A stretch of DNA of 64,000 bases from Polaromonas sp. (GTDB lineage: Bacteria > Pseudomonadota > Gammaproteobacteria > Burkholderiales > Burkholderiaceae_C). This document shows positions 56,674-64,000 of this stretch, piece by piece; the stretch's first letter is position 1; the number at the start of each line of letters is the position of its first letter. The stretch lies in the NCBI GenBank assembly GCA_030654695.1, contig JAURWY010000034.1, positions 310,001 to 374,000 on the forward strand, in the 5' to 3' direction. The position numbers and the translations under genes are program-made. The notes under the pieces are model-generated. The model worked only from the letters and a program-made list of their open reading frames with translations. It did not search any database and was not told the origin of the DNA.

Positions 56674-57384
56674 TCAGGGGGTCACGCACCAAGGTGCGGT
56701 GTCGTGTACCAAACCCATCCACAAAGCCCAGACCGAACTGGCCAGTAAGGCAGCGCCGGCCAGCCGGATCGCCCATGCACCAGAACCAGGCCCCCGCAGC
56801 CGCAGCCATAACCACGGTCCGGCCATCAAACTAACACCACTGCCCAAGGCAAAGAGCGCCATGACGCCCGCACCATCGACCGGGCTGGGGCTGAGCGCAG
56901 CGACCAGCAATGCAGAATAAAGCAAGCCGCAAGGCAGCAGCGACCAAGCCGCGCCAAGCACCAAGGGCGCGGCAGCGCTTGCCTTGCCAGAGCTTTGCGT
57001 GGCCATGCGAATGCGACTCCAGACTTTGCGGGCACCTACATCCAGCCAAACCGGCTGGCGCGCCTGCCACAGCAACATCAAACCCAGCAATGCAGCGGCC
57101 ACGTGCAGCAGCGTCCAGACCGGACGCAATGCAGCCGACTGAATGCTCAGCCAACCCAAGCCTTGCATAGACGCCGCAGCCAAAGCGCCCAAAGTGGAAT
57201 AACCAGCCAGCCGGCCAAGCTGGAACGTCCACAACGCTCGGGTGTTGGTGCCACTGTCGCTGACTGCATTAGTGCCCCCAGCTGAGCGCCCCATCGCCGC
57301 ACAAGCCGCGCCGCACATGGCCACGCAATGGGGCCCGCCGGCGAGTCCCATGAGCAAGGCGGTAGCGGCCAGACTGGTTTGCAT
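56674..57384 (-). CDS. Sulfite exporter TauE/SafE-family membrane protein (cbb3-cluster associated)
   Basis: Membrane protein of 236 residues with six or so helices. The start LMGLAGGPHCVAMCGAACAAM has the GxxHCxxMCG motif seen in proteins next to hemN/cco genes, which resemble the DsbD/CcdA-type transporter domain and are suspected to act in copper or haem handling for oxidase assembly. That role is inferred. Its ATG overlaps the hemN stop as TGATG, so they are co-translated. The adjacent GGP HC...C motif could bind metal. Confidence 0.82.
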   Translation of the reverse strand: MQTSLAATALLMGLAGGPHCVAMCGAACAAMGRSAGGTNAVSDSGTNTRALWTFQLGRLAGYSTLGALAAASMQGLGWLSIQSAALRPVWTLLHVAAALLGLMLLWQARQPVWLDVGARKVWSRIRMATQSSGKASAAAPLVLGAAWSLLPCGLLYSALLVAALSPSPVDGAGVMALFALGSGVSLMAGPWLWLRLRGPGSGAWAIRLAGAALLASSVWALWMGLVHDTAPWCVTP

Positions 57385-58766
57385 CAGATGATTTTAGAGA
57401 ACTTAGTGCGGTTGCGATCCGCCTGCAAGTAGCGGTCAAAGACCATGGCGACGGCGCGCACAAAAAACCAACCTTGCGCCGTGACGTCAATTCCGCTCTC
57501 GTTCACCGTCACCAAGCCCTGCCCCTCCAGCTCTTCCAACGCCTCCATCTCCTTGGCAAAGTGGCTTTTGAAATCAATCAGGAACGCCAGCTCAATGGAT
57601 TCGAACTGAAGCTGGCCTTGACACATCAAAGCCATGATGACTACGCGCCTCACCAAGTCGTCGCGTGTCAACGCCAAGCCACGCACCACCGGCAGACGGC
57701 CTTGATTCAACAGGTCGTAGTACGCATCCAAAGTCTTAGCGTTTTGGCTGTAGGTTGCGCCGACACGACCAATAGATGAGACGCCTAGCGCAATGAGATC
57801 GCAGTCAGGCTGGGTGCTGTAGCCCTGAAAATTGCGGTGCAACCGGCCCTGCCGCTTGGCGACAGCCAGCGCGTCATTTGGCAAAGCAAAGTGATCCATG
57901 CCGATGTAAACGTAGCCGGCTTTTTCAAAGGCATCCAGCGAGCGTGACAACATCGAAATTTTCGCCGCACCAGATGGCAACTCGGCCGTGATGATGCGCC
58001 GCTGCGGCTTGAAACGCTCCGGTAAATGCGCATAGGCATACAAGGCCACGCGGTCTGGTCGAAGCAATGCCACTTGGGCCAGCGTGCGGTCAAATGACTC
58101 AGGCGTTTGCTGCGGTAAGCCGTAAATAAGGTCGATATTGATGGACTCAAAGCCCATCTGACGCGCCGATTCAACCAAGGCAAAAACCTGCTCGGCCGGC
58201 TGCACCCGGTGCACGGCCTTTTGAACCACCGGGTCAAAGTCCTGCACACCAAAGCTCAAGCGATTGAAACCCAGCTCAGCCAGCACCCCCAAGCGCTTGG
58301 CATCGACAGTGCGCGGATCAATTTCAATGGCGTATTCGCCGCCTGGAGCGAAATTAAAACTGCGGCGCAACATCGACATCAGGCTGCGAAGCTCGTCGTC
58401 TGACAGAAATGTTGGCGTCCCTCCGCCCAAGTGCAACTGGCTGATGATCTGTCCAGAGCCGAGGTGCGCGATGTGCAAATCGACTTCGCGGCTCAAATAA
58501 CGCAGATACTCGTCCGCACGTTCATGGTGCTTGGTGATGATCTTGTTGCAAGCGCAGTAATAGCAGAGTGACTCGCAAAAAGGAATGTGCACATACAAGG
58601 ACAGCGGCATGTTCATGGATGCAGCGCCAGACCGGCGCAACGTCATCGCCTGCACATAGTCTTCAGCGGTGAAGGCTTCAACAAACCGATCGGCTGTTGG
58701 GTACGACGTGTACCTCGGACCATTGAGGTCAAAACGCCGCAATAGATCGGGTGAAACGGCACTCAT
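57384..58766 (-). CDS. hemN: Oxygen-independent coproporphyrinogen III oxidase HemN
   Basis: Radical-SAM enzyme of 460 residues converting coproporphyrinogen III to protoporphyrinogen IX without O2. The cluster motif CESLCYYCAC (C64, C68, C71, plus C73) coordinates the 4Fe-4S and SAM, with LHLGGGTPTFL and the HemN C-terminal domain following. N-terminal DLNGPRYTSYPTADRF matches bona fide HemN and not the HemW group. It overlaps the downstream TauE/SafE gene by TGATG and is divergent from fnr, with an FNR box between them. Confidence 0.96.
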   Translation of the reverse strand: MSAVSPDLLRRFDLNGPRYTSYPTADRFVEAFTAEDYVQAMTLRRSGAASMNMPLSLYVHIPFCESLCYYCACNKIITKHHERADEYLRYLSREVDLHIAHLGSGQIISQLHLGGGTPTFLSDDELRSLMSMLRRSFNFAPGGEYAIEIDPRTVDAKRLGVLAELGFNRLSFGVQDFDPVVQKAVHRVQPAEQVFALVESARQMGFESINIDLIYGLPQQTPESFDRTLAQVALLRPDRVALYAYAHLPERFKPQRRIITAELPSGAAKISMLSRSLDAFEKAGYVYIGMDHFALPNDALAVAKRQGRLHRNFQGYSTQPDCDLIALGVSSIGRVGATYSQNAKTLDAYYDLLNQGRLPVVRGLALTRDDLVRRVVIMALMCQGQLQFESIELAFLIDFKSHFAKEMEALEELEGQGLVTVNESGIDVTAQGWFFVRAVAMVFDRYLQADRNRTKFSKII

Positions 58767-58828
58767 AATTCAATCCTTTAATCCCTTGGGCAATGTCGTT
58801 ACTTTGACGCTTATCGGTGCTGACCGCG

Positions 58829-58842
58829 TTGATGTGGATCAA
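58829..58842. promoter_or_regulatory. FNR box between hemN and fnr
   Basis: TTGATGTGGATCAA matches the FNR consensus TTGAT-N4-ATCAA exactly. It is centred about 70 bases upstream of the hemN ATG and about 106 bases upstream of the fnr ATG, so the FNR encoded next door could activate hemN in low oxygen and may also tune its own gene. Confidence 0.9.
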
Positions 58843-58941
58843 GCAACCTAGCACATCCATTCGCAAATTGATGAGAATGCTCAACCGTGGGGTAATAAAT
58901 AACTTCTAGGAAAAATATCAAGATTCAACGAAAATAACCAT

Positions 58942-59661
58942 ATGAACAAGGAATCCAACAAAGTCGCTTGCTCCAATTGCAACTTGCGAGAGTTGTGTAT
59001 GCCCATGGGTCTCAATGCACAAGAACTCATTCGCGTTGACGAGCTCGTCGCTACTCGCCGCACCGTCAAACGGGGCGCCTCTCTATTTCACAATGGCGAG
59101 AAATTCACTTCGCTGTACGCCATTCGCACCGGATTTTTCAAAACCAGTGTTGTCACCGAAGACGGTCGCGATCAAGTCACTGGTTTTCAAATGGCGGGGG
59201 AAATCATCGGTTTGGACGGCATCGTCAACGACCTGCATACCTGTGATGCGACGGCCCTCGAAGACGCCGAAGTCTGCGTCATGCCGTTTGACCGGATTGA
59301 AGAAATCTCTCGCGAAGTCACGGCACTTCAACACCATGTACACAAAGTCATGAGCCGTGAAATTGTGCGTGAGCATGGCGTCATGCTGCTACTCGGAAGT
59401 ATGCGGGCCGAAGAACGCTTGGCGACTTTTTTGCTGAACTTAGTCCAGCGTTTGCAAGCCCGTGGCTTTTCCAAAACCGAGCTTATTCTGCGCATGACAC
59501 GCGAAGAAATTGGCAGCTATTTGGGCATGAAGCTCGAAACCGTCAGCCGCACCTTTTCGAAGTTTTCAGACGATGGCATCGTCGAAGTCAAGCAGCGGCA
59601 AATCAACATTCGCGATGCCGATGCACTCAAGCGCATCGTGAATTCGCAAATTAGTCACTGA
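58942..59661 (+). CDS. fnr: FNR-type oxygen-sensing transcriptional regulator
   Basis: CRP-family regulator of 239 residues carrying an oxygen-labile 4Fe-4S cluster. Cluster cysteines are C10, C13, C19 (CSNCNLRELC) and C112 (DAEVCVMPF), the same pattern as E. coli FNR C20/C23/C29/C122. A cNMP-like domain (about 30-145) is followed by a dimer helix and a helix-turn-helix (about 185-207, TREEIGSYLGMKLETVSRTFSKF) with the E-SR recognition residues for TTGAT. It controls the switch to microaerobic life and probably the adjacent hemN and the cco genes. Its stop overlaps the end of a convergent small membrane gene by 11 bases. Confidence 0.95.
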   Translation: MNKESNKVACSNCNLRELCMPMGLNAQELIRVDELVATRRTVKRGASLFHNGEKFTSLYAIRTGFFKTSVVTEDGRDQVTGFQMAGEIIGLDGIVNDLHTCDATALEDAEVCVMPFDRIEEISREVTALQHHVHKVMSREIVREHGVMLLLGSMRAEERLATFLLNLVQRLQARGFSKTELILRMTREEIGSYLGMKLETVSRTFSKFSDDGIVEVKQRQINIRDADALKRIVNSQISH

Positions 59662-59944
59662 GTTCTTCCTCATTGACTTGGCGTTCAGGTTTGGACAGCC
59701 ACAGCACCAAGCCACAGCAAGCCATGCTGATCGACCAAAATAAAAAGAAAGCAATGGTGTAAACACCTTGTCGGCTTGGCAGGGATTCATGACCCGACCA
59801 ATTCAACTCGCTGGGGTCAACCATGGCAAACACCAAGGCCTCAAGCAAACAGGCGGCCAAAAAAGACGGCCACAGAATCAGCGCGGCATTGCGAAGTTTG
59901 GACGACTCAAACTCTGAGGACATCGGTGGCTCAAGGTTTTTCAT
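59651..59944 (-). CDS. Small membrane protein downstream of ccoH
   Basis: Protein of 97 residues with two hydrophobic helices (ALILWPSFLAACLLEALVFAMV and YTIAFFLFWSISMACCGLVLWL). The ATG at 59944 has GGAGG with an 8-base spacer and overlaps the ccoH stop by 14 bases. It is the last gene of the minus-strand cco set. Such proteins occur near cbb3 genes in related bacteria; it does not look like CcoS (which has a different size and a short conserved N-terminus), so its role is unknown. Confidence 0.72.
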   Translation of the reverse strand: MKNLEPPMSSEFESSKLRNAALILWPSFLAACLLEALVFAMVDPSELNWSGHESLPSRQGVYTIAFFLFWSISMACCGLVLWLSKPERQVNEEELSD

Positions 59945-60245
59945 CGATCTTGCCTCCGGTCGCACTGTGATTGCGCGCGGCATGAGCGGGCTGCATGGGT
60001 GGTTTGGCCGCGTTCACCGCCCGTGAGATGGCAATACCTTCGCGGTAATCTTCTTCAGACACCACCGCATCCACCCCCTGAAAGATGTAGACAGCAGTGA
60101 TGCCACAGGCGATGACTGCCGACAGCGGCCCCGCAATCACCATCCACACATACGGCTCTTTCCACCACGGGCGCTCCAGCGACGGCGGACCCCCATCGGC
60201 GCGTTTGCTCAGGCTTTGGCTCGGAAAAGTATCAATCTGGCTCAT
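59931..60245 (-). CDS. ccoH: FixH/CcoH-family cbb3 oxidase assembly protein
   Basis: Protein of 104 residues with one membrane anchor (YVWMVIAGPLSAVIACGITAVYIFQG) and a following EEDYREGIAISR segment, fitting the FixH family but shorter than usual (about 150-165), as the periplasmic part is reduced. CcoH is needed for stable cbb3 oxidase assembly. Start at 60245 (MSQIDTFPSQ) is the best; 60260 and 60275 are other candidates. It is 29 bases after ccoG and overlaps the next small gene by 14 bases. Confidence 0.8.
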   Translation of the reverse strand: MSQIDTFPSQSLSKRADGGPPSLERPWWKEPYVWMVIAGPLSAVIACGITAVYIFQGVDAVVSEEDYREGIAISRAVNAAKPPMQPAHAARNHSATGGKIDEKP

Positions 60246-60274
60246 GGTCGTTTCTTTCATCAATTCGCGAAGCA

Positions 60275-61768
60275 CTAGCGTGGCACCAAAAAGACAGACT
60301 TTTCAGCACGCTCACCCTGCCCGCCATCGGCAGAAATCAGGAAGGTCATGGCGTGCGAACCTGGTGCTGCGGCATCAGGCGGCACCTGCACCCGCACCGG
60401 AACCCAACGCGAGCCGGCGGCATCCACCATCACAACCGCTTCAGAAACAATCTGCGCGCCCACAAGTCCCGCCACACGCAAATGGTATTGCTGCTGCACT
60501 TCTGTCGCGTTCATGATTTGCAGACGGTAGACATTCTCGACCCGCCCTTGCTCGACCACGCGGGCCAGAGATCCCCGGTCACGGACAACATCGACTTTGA
60601 ATGGTGCGCGCATGACCAAGCTGCCCAGCACGGAAATGCAGATGGTTAGCAGCACAGCGGTATAGATCAAAACACGCGGCCGCAAGACACGGCGAATCAT
60701 GGCGATGCCCGACAGCTTGAGCCGGATGGCATTGGGCGTGCTGTAGCGAATCAAGCCGCGTGGGTAGTGCATTTTGTCCATGACGGTGTCGCAGACGTCG
60801 ATGCACGCGGAACAACTGATGCACTCGTACTGCAGCCCATTGCGAATGTCGATGCCTGTCGGGCAGACCTGCACGCACAGGCCGCAGTCAATACAGTCAC
60901 CCAGACCTTTGGCCTGGTAGTCGGCCGGCGTGTCACTGCGGGGTCTTACGCCACGCCCTTCACCACGCGCTTCGTCGTATGTCACGATCAAGGTGTCGCG
61001 GTCAAACATGGCGCTTTGGAATCGCGCGTAGGGGCACATGTACTTGCAAACCTGCTCACGCATCCAGCCGGCATTACCGTACGTGGCGAATCCGTAGAAC
61101 AGAATCCAGAACCATTCCCATGGCCCTAACGACAAGCGGCTGACGTCCAGCGCCAACTCGCGAATCGGTGAAAAGTAACCGACAAAAGTGAAGCCGGTCC
61201 ACAAACCAATGGCGATCCAGAGGACGTGTTTGGCGCTTTTTCGCGCCAGCTTGTTGACGCCCATGGCCGAGCTGTCGAGACGCATGCGGGCCGCGCGATC
61301 ACCTTCAATCTTGCGCTCCACCCACATGAATATTTCGGTGTACACCGTTTGCGGACAGGCATAGCCACACCACAAACGGCCAGCGACAGCGGTGAACAAA
61401 AACAAGGACAACGCGCTGATGATGAGCAAGCCTGTCAGGTAGATCAGGTCTTGCGGATACAGCACGAAGTTGAAAATATAAAAGCGCCGTGACACCAGAT
61501 CGAACAGCATCGCCTGTCGCTCGTTGATGGACAACCAAGGCAGCCCATAAAACACCAGCTGTGTGATCCAGACCATGGCCCAGCGCCAATGGCTAAACCA
61601 GCCAGAGACACTGCGGGCATATATTTTCTTATCTGCTTGGTAGAGCGAAGCCACCACATTGGAGTCATCGCCAATGGCATTGGCCACAGCCTGAGAGGAC
61701 TTCACCTTGGCCGGCACAATCGGGATCACCTTGTGTGCGTCGCGGTGGTTGTCTGAGGAACCTGACAC
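60275..61768 (-). CDS. ccoG: Cytochrome cbb3 oxidase accessory protein CcoG (RdxA/FixG)
   Basis: Polyferredoxin of 497 residues in the inner membrane. It carries four or five membrane helices and the ferredoxin-type cluster motifs CIDCGLCVQVCPTGIDIRN and CISCSACIDVCDTVMDK, plus a C-terminal IG-like domain. In other bacteria CcoG is a Cu(II)-reducing factor for CcoN copper-site assembly. The start is a GTG at 61768 with AGGAG six bases before it, giving MSGSSDNHRDAHK; an upstream TTG (61789) is less likely. It lies 68 bases after ccoP and is followed by ccoH. Confidence 0.93.
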   Translation of the reverse strand: MSGSSDNHRDAHKVIPIVPAKVKSSQAVANAIGDDSNVVASLYQADKKIYARSVSGWFSHWRWAMVWITQLVFYGLPWLSINERQAMLFDLVSRRFYIFNFVLYPQDLIYLTGLLIISALSLFLFTAVAGRLWCGYACPQTVYTEIFMWVERKIEGDRAARMRLDSSAMGVNKLARKSAKHVLWIAIGLWTGFTFVGYFSPIRELALDVSRLSLGPWEWFWILFYGFATYGNAGWMREQVCKYMCPYARFQSAMFDRDTLIVTYDEARGEGRGVRPRSDTPADYQAKGLGDCIDCGLCVQVCPTGIDIRNGLQYECISCSACIDVCDTVMDKMHYPRGLIRYSTPNAIRLKLSGIAMIRRVLRPRVLIYTAVLLTICISVLGSLVMRAPFKVDVVRDRGSLARVVEQGRVENVYRLQIMNATEVQQQYHLRVAGLVGAQIVSEAVVMVDAAGSRWVPVRVQVPPDAAAPGSHAMTFLISADGGQGERAEKSVFLVPR

Positions 61769-61836
61769 TGAAAATCTCCTGAACAGCAAGGCCCTATACG
61801 ATGTATCGGGACCCTGCCTTGACTGCCACGGTTACT

Positions 61837-62796
61837 TCACTTGGTGGACGGCTGCGCAGCTGCTGCAGAGGCCACTGGCTTCACACCACCCAAGCTCATC
61901 ACATACGCGGCCACCACATGGATTTGCTCAGGTGTGAGCTTGGGCGCTTGTGCTGGCATCACATTGTTTTTGCCGTATTTGATGGCGTTCACGATGGCCG
62001 CCTCGCCCCAACCGTGCAACCAATACTCATCGGTCAAATTAGGCGCGCCCAGTGCCTTGTTGCCTTTACCATCCATGCCATGGCAGGCTGCGCAGACGGC
62101 GAATTTTTGCTTGCCACTGAAGGCTTTGATTTCATTGTGGGGGCTGCCCGACAGCGAAAGCACATAGTGGGCAACATTGCTGATGTCGCCTTCACCACCG
62201 ATGGCCGCGCCCATCGGCGGCATCATGCCAATACGCCCGTTGGTGACGGTCTGAACAATGTGATCGCCACCGCGCTCACCCAGCCAAGCGGCATTGCCAT
62301 TGGTGAGATTCGGGTAAGACTTGCTGCCACGACCATCTGAGCCATGGCACTGCGAGCAAGTGTTCATGAACTGACGCTCACCGATGGCCAGCGCCCGTGG
62401 ATCTCGTGACAGTGTATCGACCGACTGTGCGGAGAATTCGGCGTAAAGCGGTGCCAGTTCAGCCCGCATGCGCGCCTCGTCATCCTTGTGCTCAGCCTGC
62501 GTCGACCATTTAGCCAGCCCTTTGTAGCTGCCTAAGCCAGGGAAAATGGCCAGGTAGCCCAAACCAAAAATCACCGTCAAAATAAACAACCACATCCACC
62601 AGCGGGGCAATGGGTTATTGAGCTCACGCAGGTCTTCATCCCACACATGCCCGGTGGTGTTGTCACCAGCCTTGCTAGCGTCTGCGCTGACAGTTGCCTT
62701 GCCGGCTAACCAGAGCAGCAGAGCGCAGGCCAGAATCGACACCAAGCTGATGGCGGCCACATACCAAGGCCAAAAACCATTGACGAAATCACTCAT
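61837..62796 (-). CDS. ccoP: Cytochrome cbb3 oxidase subunit III, diheme CcoP
   Basis: Membrane-anchored cytochrome c of 319 residues. Two helices (about 10-32 and 67-86) are followed by two haem-binding CxxCH motifs, CSQCH (C147, C150, H151) and CAACH (C235, C238, H239). Predicted axial methionines lie in MMPPMGA and NVMPAQAP. It receives electrons from donor cytochromes and passes them to CcoO/CcoN. The ATG follows ccoQ by 11 bases with an AGGAG ribosome site that overlaps the ccoQ stop. Confidence 0.97.
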   Translation of the reverse strand: MSDFVNGFWPWYVAAISLVSILACALLLWLAGKATVSADASKAGDNTTGHVWDEDLRELNNPLPRWWMWLFILTVIFGLGYLAIFPGLGSYKGLAKWSTQAEHKDDEARMRAELAPLYAEFSAQSVDTLSRDPRALAIGERQFMNTCSQCHGSDGRGSKSYPNLTNGNAAWLGERGGDHIVQTVTNGRIGMMPPMGAAIGGEGDISNVAHYVLSLSGSPHNEIKAFSGKQKFAVCAACHGMDGKGNKALGAPNLTDEYWLHGWGEAAIVNAIKYGKNNVMPAQAPKLTPEQIHVVAAYVMSLGGVKPVASAAAAQPSTK

Positions 62797-62807
62797 GAAT
62801 CCTGCTC

Positions 62808-62951
62808 CTATTCTGACTTGAAGGGCAACTGAGCCGCTTCATCAAAGTCTGCTTTTTTGGAGGGCAACGCGGCCCATACCAAAATTCCGACAAACACCAC
62901 GAAGGCGGCCACGGTCACGATGCTTCGCAACACATTGATATCCATAGTCAT
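62808..62951 (-). CDS. ccoQ: Cytochrome cbb3 oxidase subunit IV CcoQ (FixQ)
   Basis: A 47-residue single-helix protein (MTMDINVLRSIVTVAAF, then hydrophobic VVFVGILVWAAL and polar KKADFDEAAQLPFKSE tail), the usual form of CcoQ, which stabilises CcoP in the complex. The start is the ATG at 62951 with a strong AGGAGG ribosome site; a second ATG (62945) is an alternative. It lies between ccoO and ccoP as expected. It was easy to miss because it is below normal gene-size cutoffs. Confidence 0.9.
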   Translation of the reverse strand: MTMDINVLRSIVTVAAFVVFVGILVWAALPSKKADFDEAAQLPFKSE

Positions 62952-62963
62952 CTCGGCCTCCTG

Positions 62964-63569
62964 TTATTTCAGAGCCAGACCAAGACCCTGCAGGTACGCA
63001 ATCAGCGCATCCAGTTCGGTCTTATCTTTGAGCTCAGCCGGGGCTGCAGCAATCTGTTCGTCGGTGTAGGGAACACCCACCATGCGCAGCGCTTTCATGT
63101 GGCTCTGAATGGTGTCAGCGTTGGCCGGAGCTTTTTCCAGCCACGGGTAAGCCGGCATGATCGACTCGGGCACCAAGTCGCGTGGACTGATCAAGTGCAT
63201 TCGCTGCCATTCGTCGCTGTATTTGCCGCCGACACGGTGCAAGTCAGGGCCGGTGCGCTTGCTGCCCCACTGGAACGGATGGTCGTAGACAAACTCGCCC
63301 GCCACGGAGTAATGACCGTAGCGCAACGTTTCAGCCACCAGCGGACGGATCATCTGCGAATGGCAGTTGTAGCAGCCTTCGCGAATGTAAATATCGCGAC
63401 CGACCACTTTGAGTGGCGAGTCCGGCACGATGCCAGCAATCGGCTGTGTGGTGGACTTCTGGAAGAACAGCGGAACGATTTCAACCAAGCCGCCGACGGC
63501 GACAACCAGCAAGATCAGAACGATCATCAACCAATTGTTGGTTTCAACTTTTTCATGTGAAAAGGACAT
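62964..63569 (-). CDS. ccoO: Cytochrome cbb3 oxidase subunit II, mono-haem CcoO
   Basis: Membrane-anchored cytochrome c of 201 residues: one N-terminal helix (about 13-35), then GCYNCHSQMIRP with the haem ligand motif CYNCH (C66, C69, H70). The axial methionine is likely in the ESIMPAYPW region. It passes electrons from CcoP to CcoN. It lies between ccoN and ccoQ with 12-base gaps. Confidence 0.97.
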   Translation of the reverse strand: MSFSHEKVETNNWLMIVLILLVVAVGGLVEIVPLFFQKSTTQPIAGIVPDSPLKVVGRDIYIREGCYNCHSQMIRPLVAETLRYGHYSVAGEFVYDHPFQWGSKRTGPDLHRVGGKYSDEWQRMHLISPRDLVPESIMPAYPWLEKAPANADTIQSHMKALRMVGVPYTDEQIAAAPAELKDKTELDALIAYLQGLGLALK

Positions 63570-63581
63570 GACGGGTTTCTT

Positions 63582-64000
63582 TCAAGCGTGGGCCAAAGCA
63601 GTCGGGATGGTGGCGTTGGCAGGCTTGCCTGCCGTCGCGGTCATGAAAACATTCCAAGCCATGACAAGCATGCCGGTCAGGTACATCAGACCGCCGAAAA
63701 AACGCACCACATAGAACGGGAAGGTCGCTTTGACACTCTCCACAAAGGTATAAGTGAGCGAACCGTCAGCGTTGATTGCGCGCCACATCAAGCCCTGCAT
63801 GACACCCGCAATCCACATCGCGGCGATGTACAGCACGATGCCAATGGTGGCGATCCAAAAATGCACCTCAATGGCCTTGATGCTGTGCATTTTCTTTTGC
63901 CCAAACAGACGCGGCACCATGTAATAAAGCGCACCCATCGAGATAAAGCCAACCCAACCCAGCGTTCCGCCATGCACGTGTGCAATGTTCCAGTCGGTGT
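63582..64000 (-). CDS. ccoN: Cytochrome cbb3 oxidase subunit I CcoN (C-terminal part, cut by window end)
   Basis: The catalytic haem-copper subunit. About 139 C-terminal codons are visible up to base 64000, starting ...TDWNIAHVHGGTLGWVGFISMGALYYMVPRLFGQK, which includes two conserved histidines (HVH) in the haem region. Further helices follow (WIATIGIVLYIAAMWIAGVMQGLM; PFYVVRFFGGLMYLTGMLVMAWNVFMT). The rest of the gene (roughly 340 residues) lies beyond the window. The operon order ccoN-O-Q-P-G-H is standard. Confidence 0.95.
   Translation of the reverse strand, partial: TDWNIAHVHGGTLGWVGFISMGALYYMVPRLFGQKKMHSIKAIEVHFWIATIGIVLYIAAMWIAGVMQGLMWRAINADGSLTYTFVESVKATFPFYVVRFFGGLMYLTGMLVMAWNVFMTATAGKPANATIPTALAHA

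Noticed and set aside
58804..58817. Second FNR-like site TTGACGCTTATCGG near the perfect box.
   Set aside because: It deviates at the outer bases of both half-sites (TTGAC and ATCGG), so it is at best a weak half-site.

Overview
The window is a gene-dense, roughly 60% GC chromosome segment with short intergenic gaps and many ATGA/TGATG stop-start overlaps. Protein content points to a betaproteobacterium of the order Burkholderiales, most likely family Comamonadaceae. The reasons are the block tRNA-Pro/merR-type/ihfA/pheT/pheS/rplT/rpmI/infC/thrS, several Bug-type (TctC) binding proteins without dedicated permeases, an H1-like lysine/alanine tail on RsfS, and an FNR/HemN/cbb3-oxidase region. 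No insertion sequence, prophage, CRISPR array or rRNA gene was seen. The family assignment is inferred from gene content only.

Layout. 1-4.7 kb (minus): tcdA (cut by the window edge), a YeeE/YedE sulfur transporter, and the envelope genes tolB-pal-cpoB. 4.9-6.7 kb (plus): an MsbA-type lipid exporter. 6.7-13.8 kb (minus): rng, maf, rlmH, rsfS, nadD, hemF, purD and a YebC regulator, a tightly packed housekeeping run. 13.9-16.3 kb (plus): upp, trhO and a GST-like protein. 16.4-19.2 kb (minus): clpA-clpS, with a terminator shared with the GST gene. 19.3-31.5 kb: a DUF192 protein, a TPP enzyme, an MFS transporter, a CbpA-like J-protein, a Ca2+ P-type ATPase next to a CaCA exchanger, clpB with a candidate heat-shock promoter, and two uncharacterised proteins.

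31.5-42.4 kb is the most distinctive accessory region. A minus-strand set (TPP enzyme, Bug protein, LigW-type amidohydrolase/decarboxylase, Bug protein, FAD monooxygenase) diverges from a plus-strand set (LysR and MarR regulators, a third Bug protein, two tandem alpha/beta hydrolases). It reads as a catabolic gene cluster for an aromatic carboxylate or related compound; the substrate cannot be deduced from sequence.

42.5-50.7 kb (minus): tRNA-Pro(GGG), a MerR-type regulator, ihfA, pheT, pheS, rplT, rpmI, infC (apparently starting at ATC) and thrS, with structured spacers that may be regulatory. 50.8-52.5 kb: aceA with its own terminator and a 318-bp AT-rich upstream region carrying two copies of GTCTT-N4-AAGAY exactly 30 bp apart. 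52.5-56.5 kb (minus): a potFGHI-like polyamine ABC importer. 56.7-64 kb: a TauE/SafE-type membrane protein, hemN, a consensus FNR box, fnr, a small membrane protein, and ccoH-ccoG-ccoP-ccoQ-ccoO-ccoN. Together these form the microaerobic respiration module: FNR senses oxygen, HemN makes haem without oxygen, CcoG/H and probably the TauE/SafE protein help assembly, and CcoNOQP is the high-affinity oxidase. ccoN is cut by the window end.
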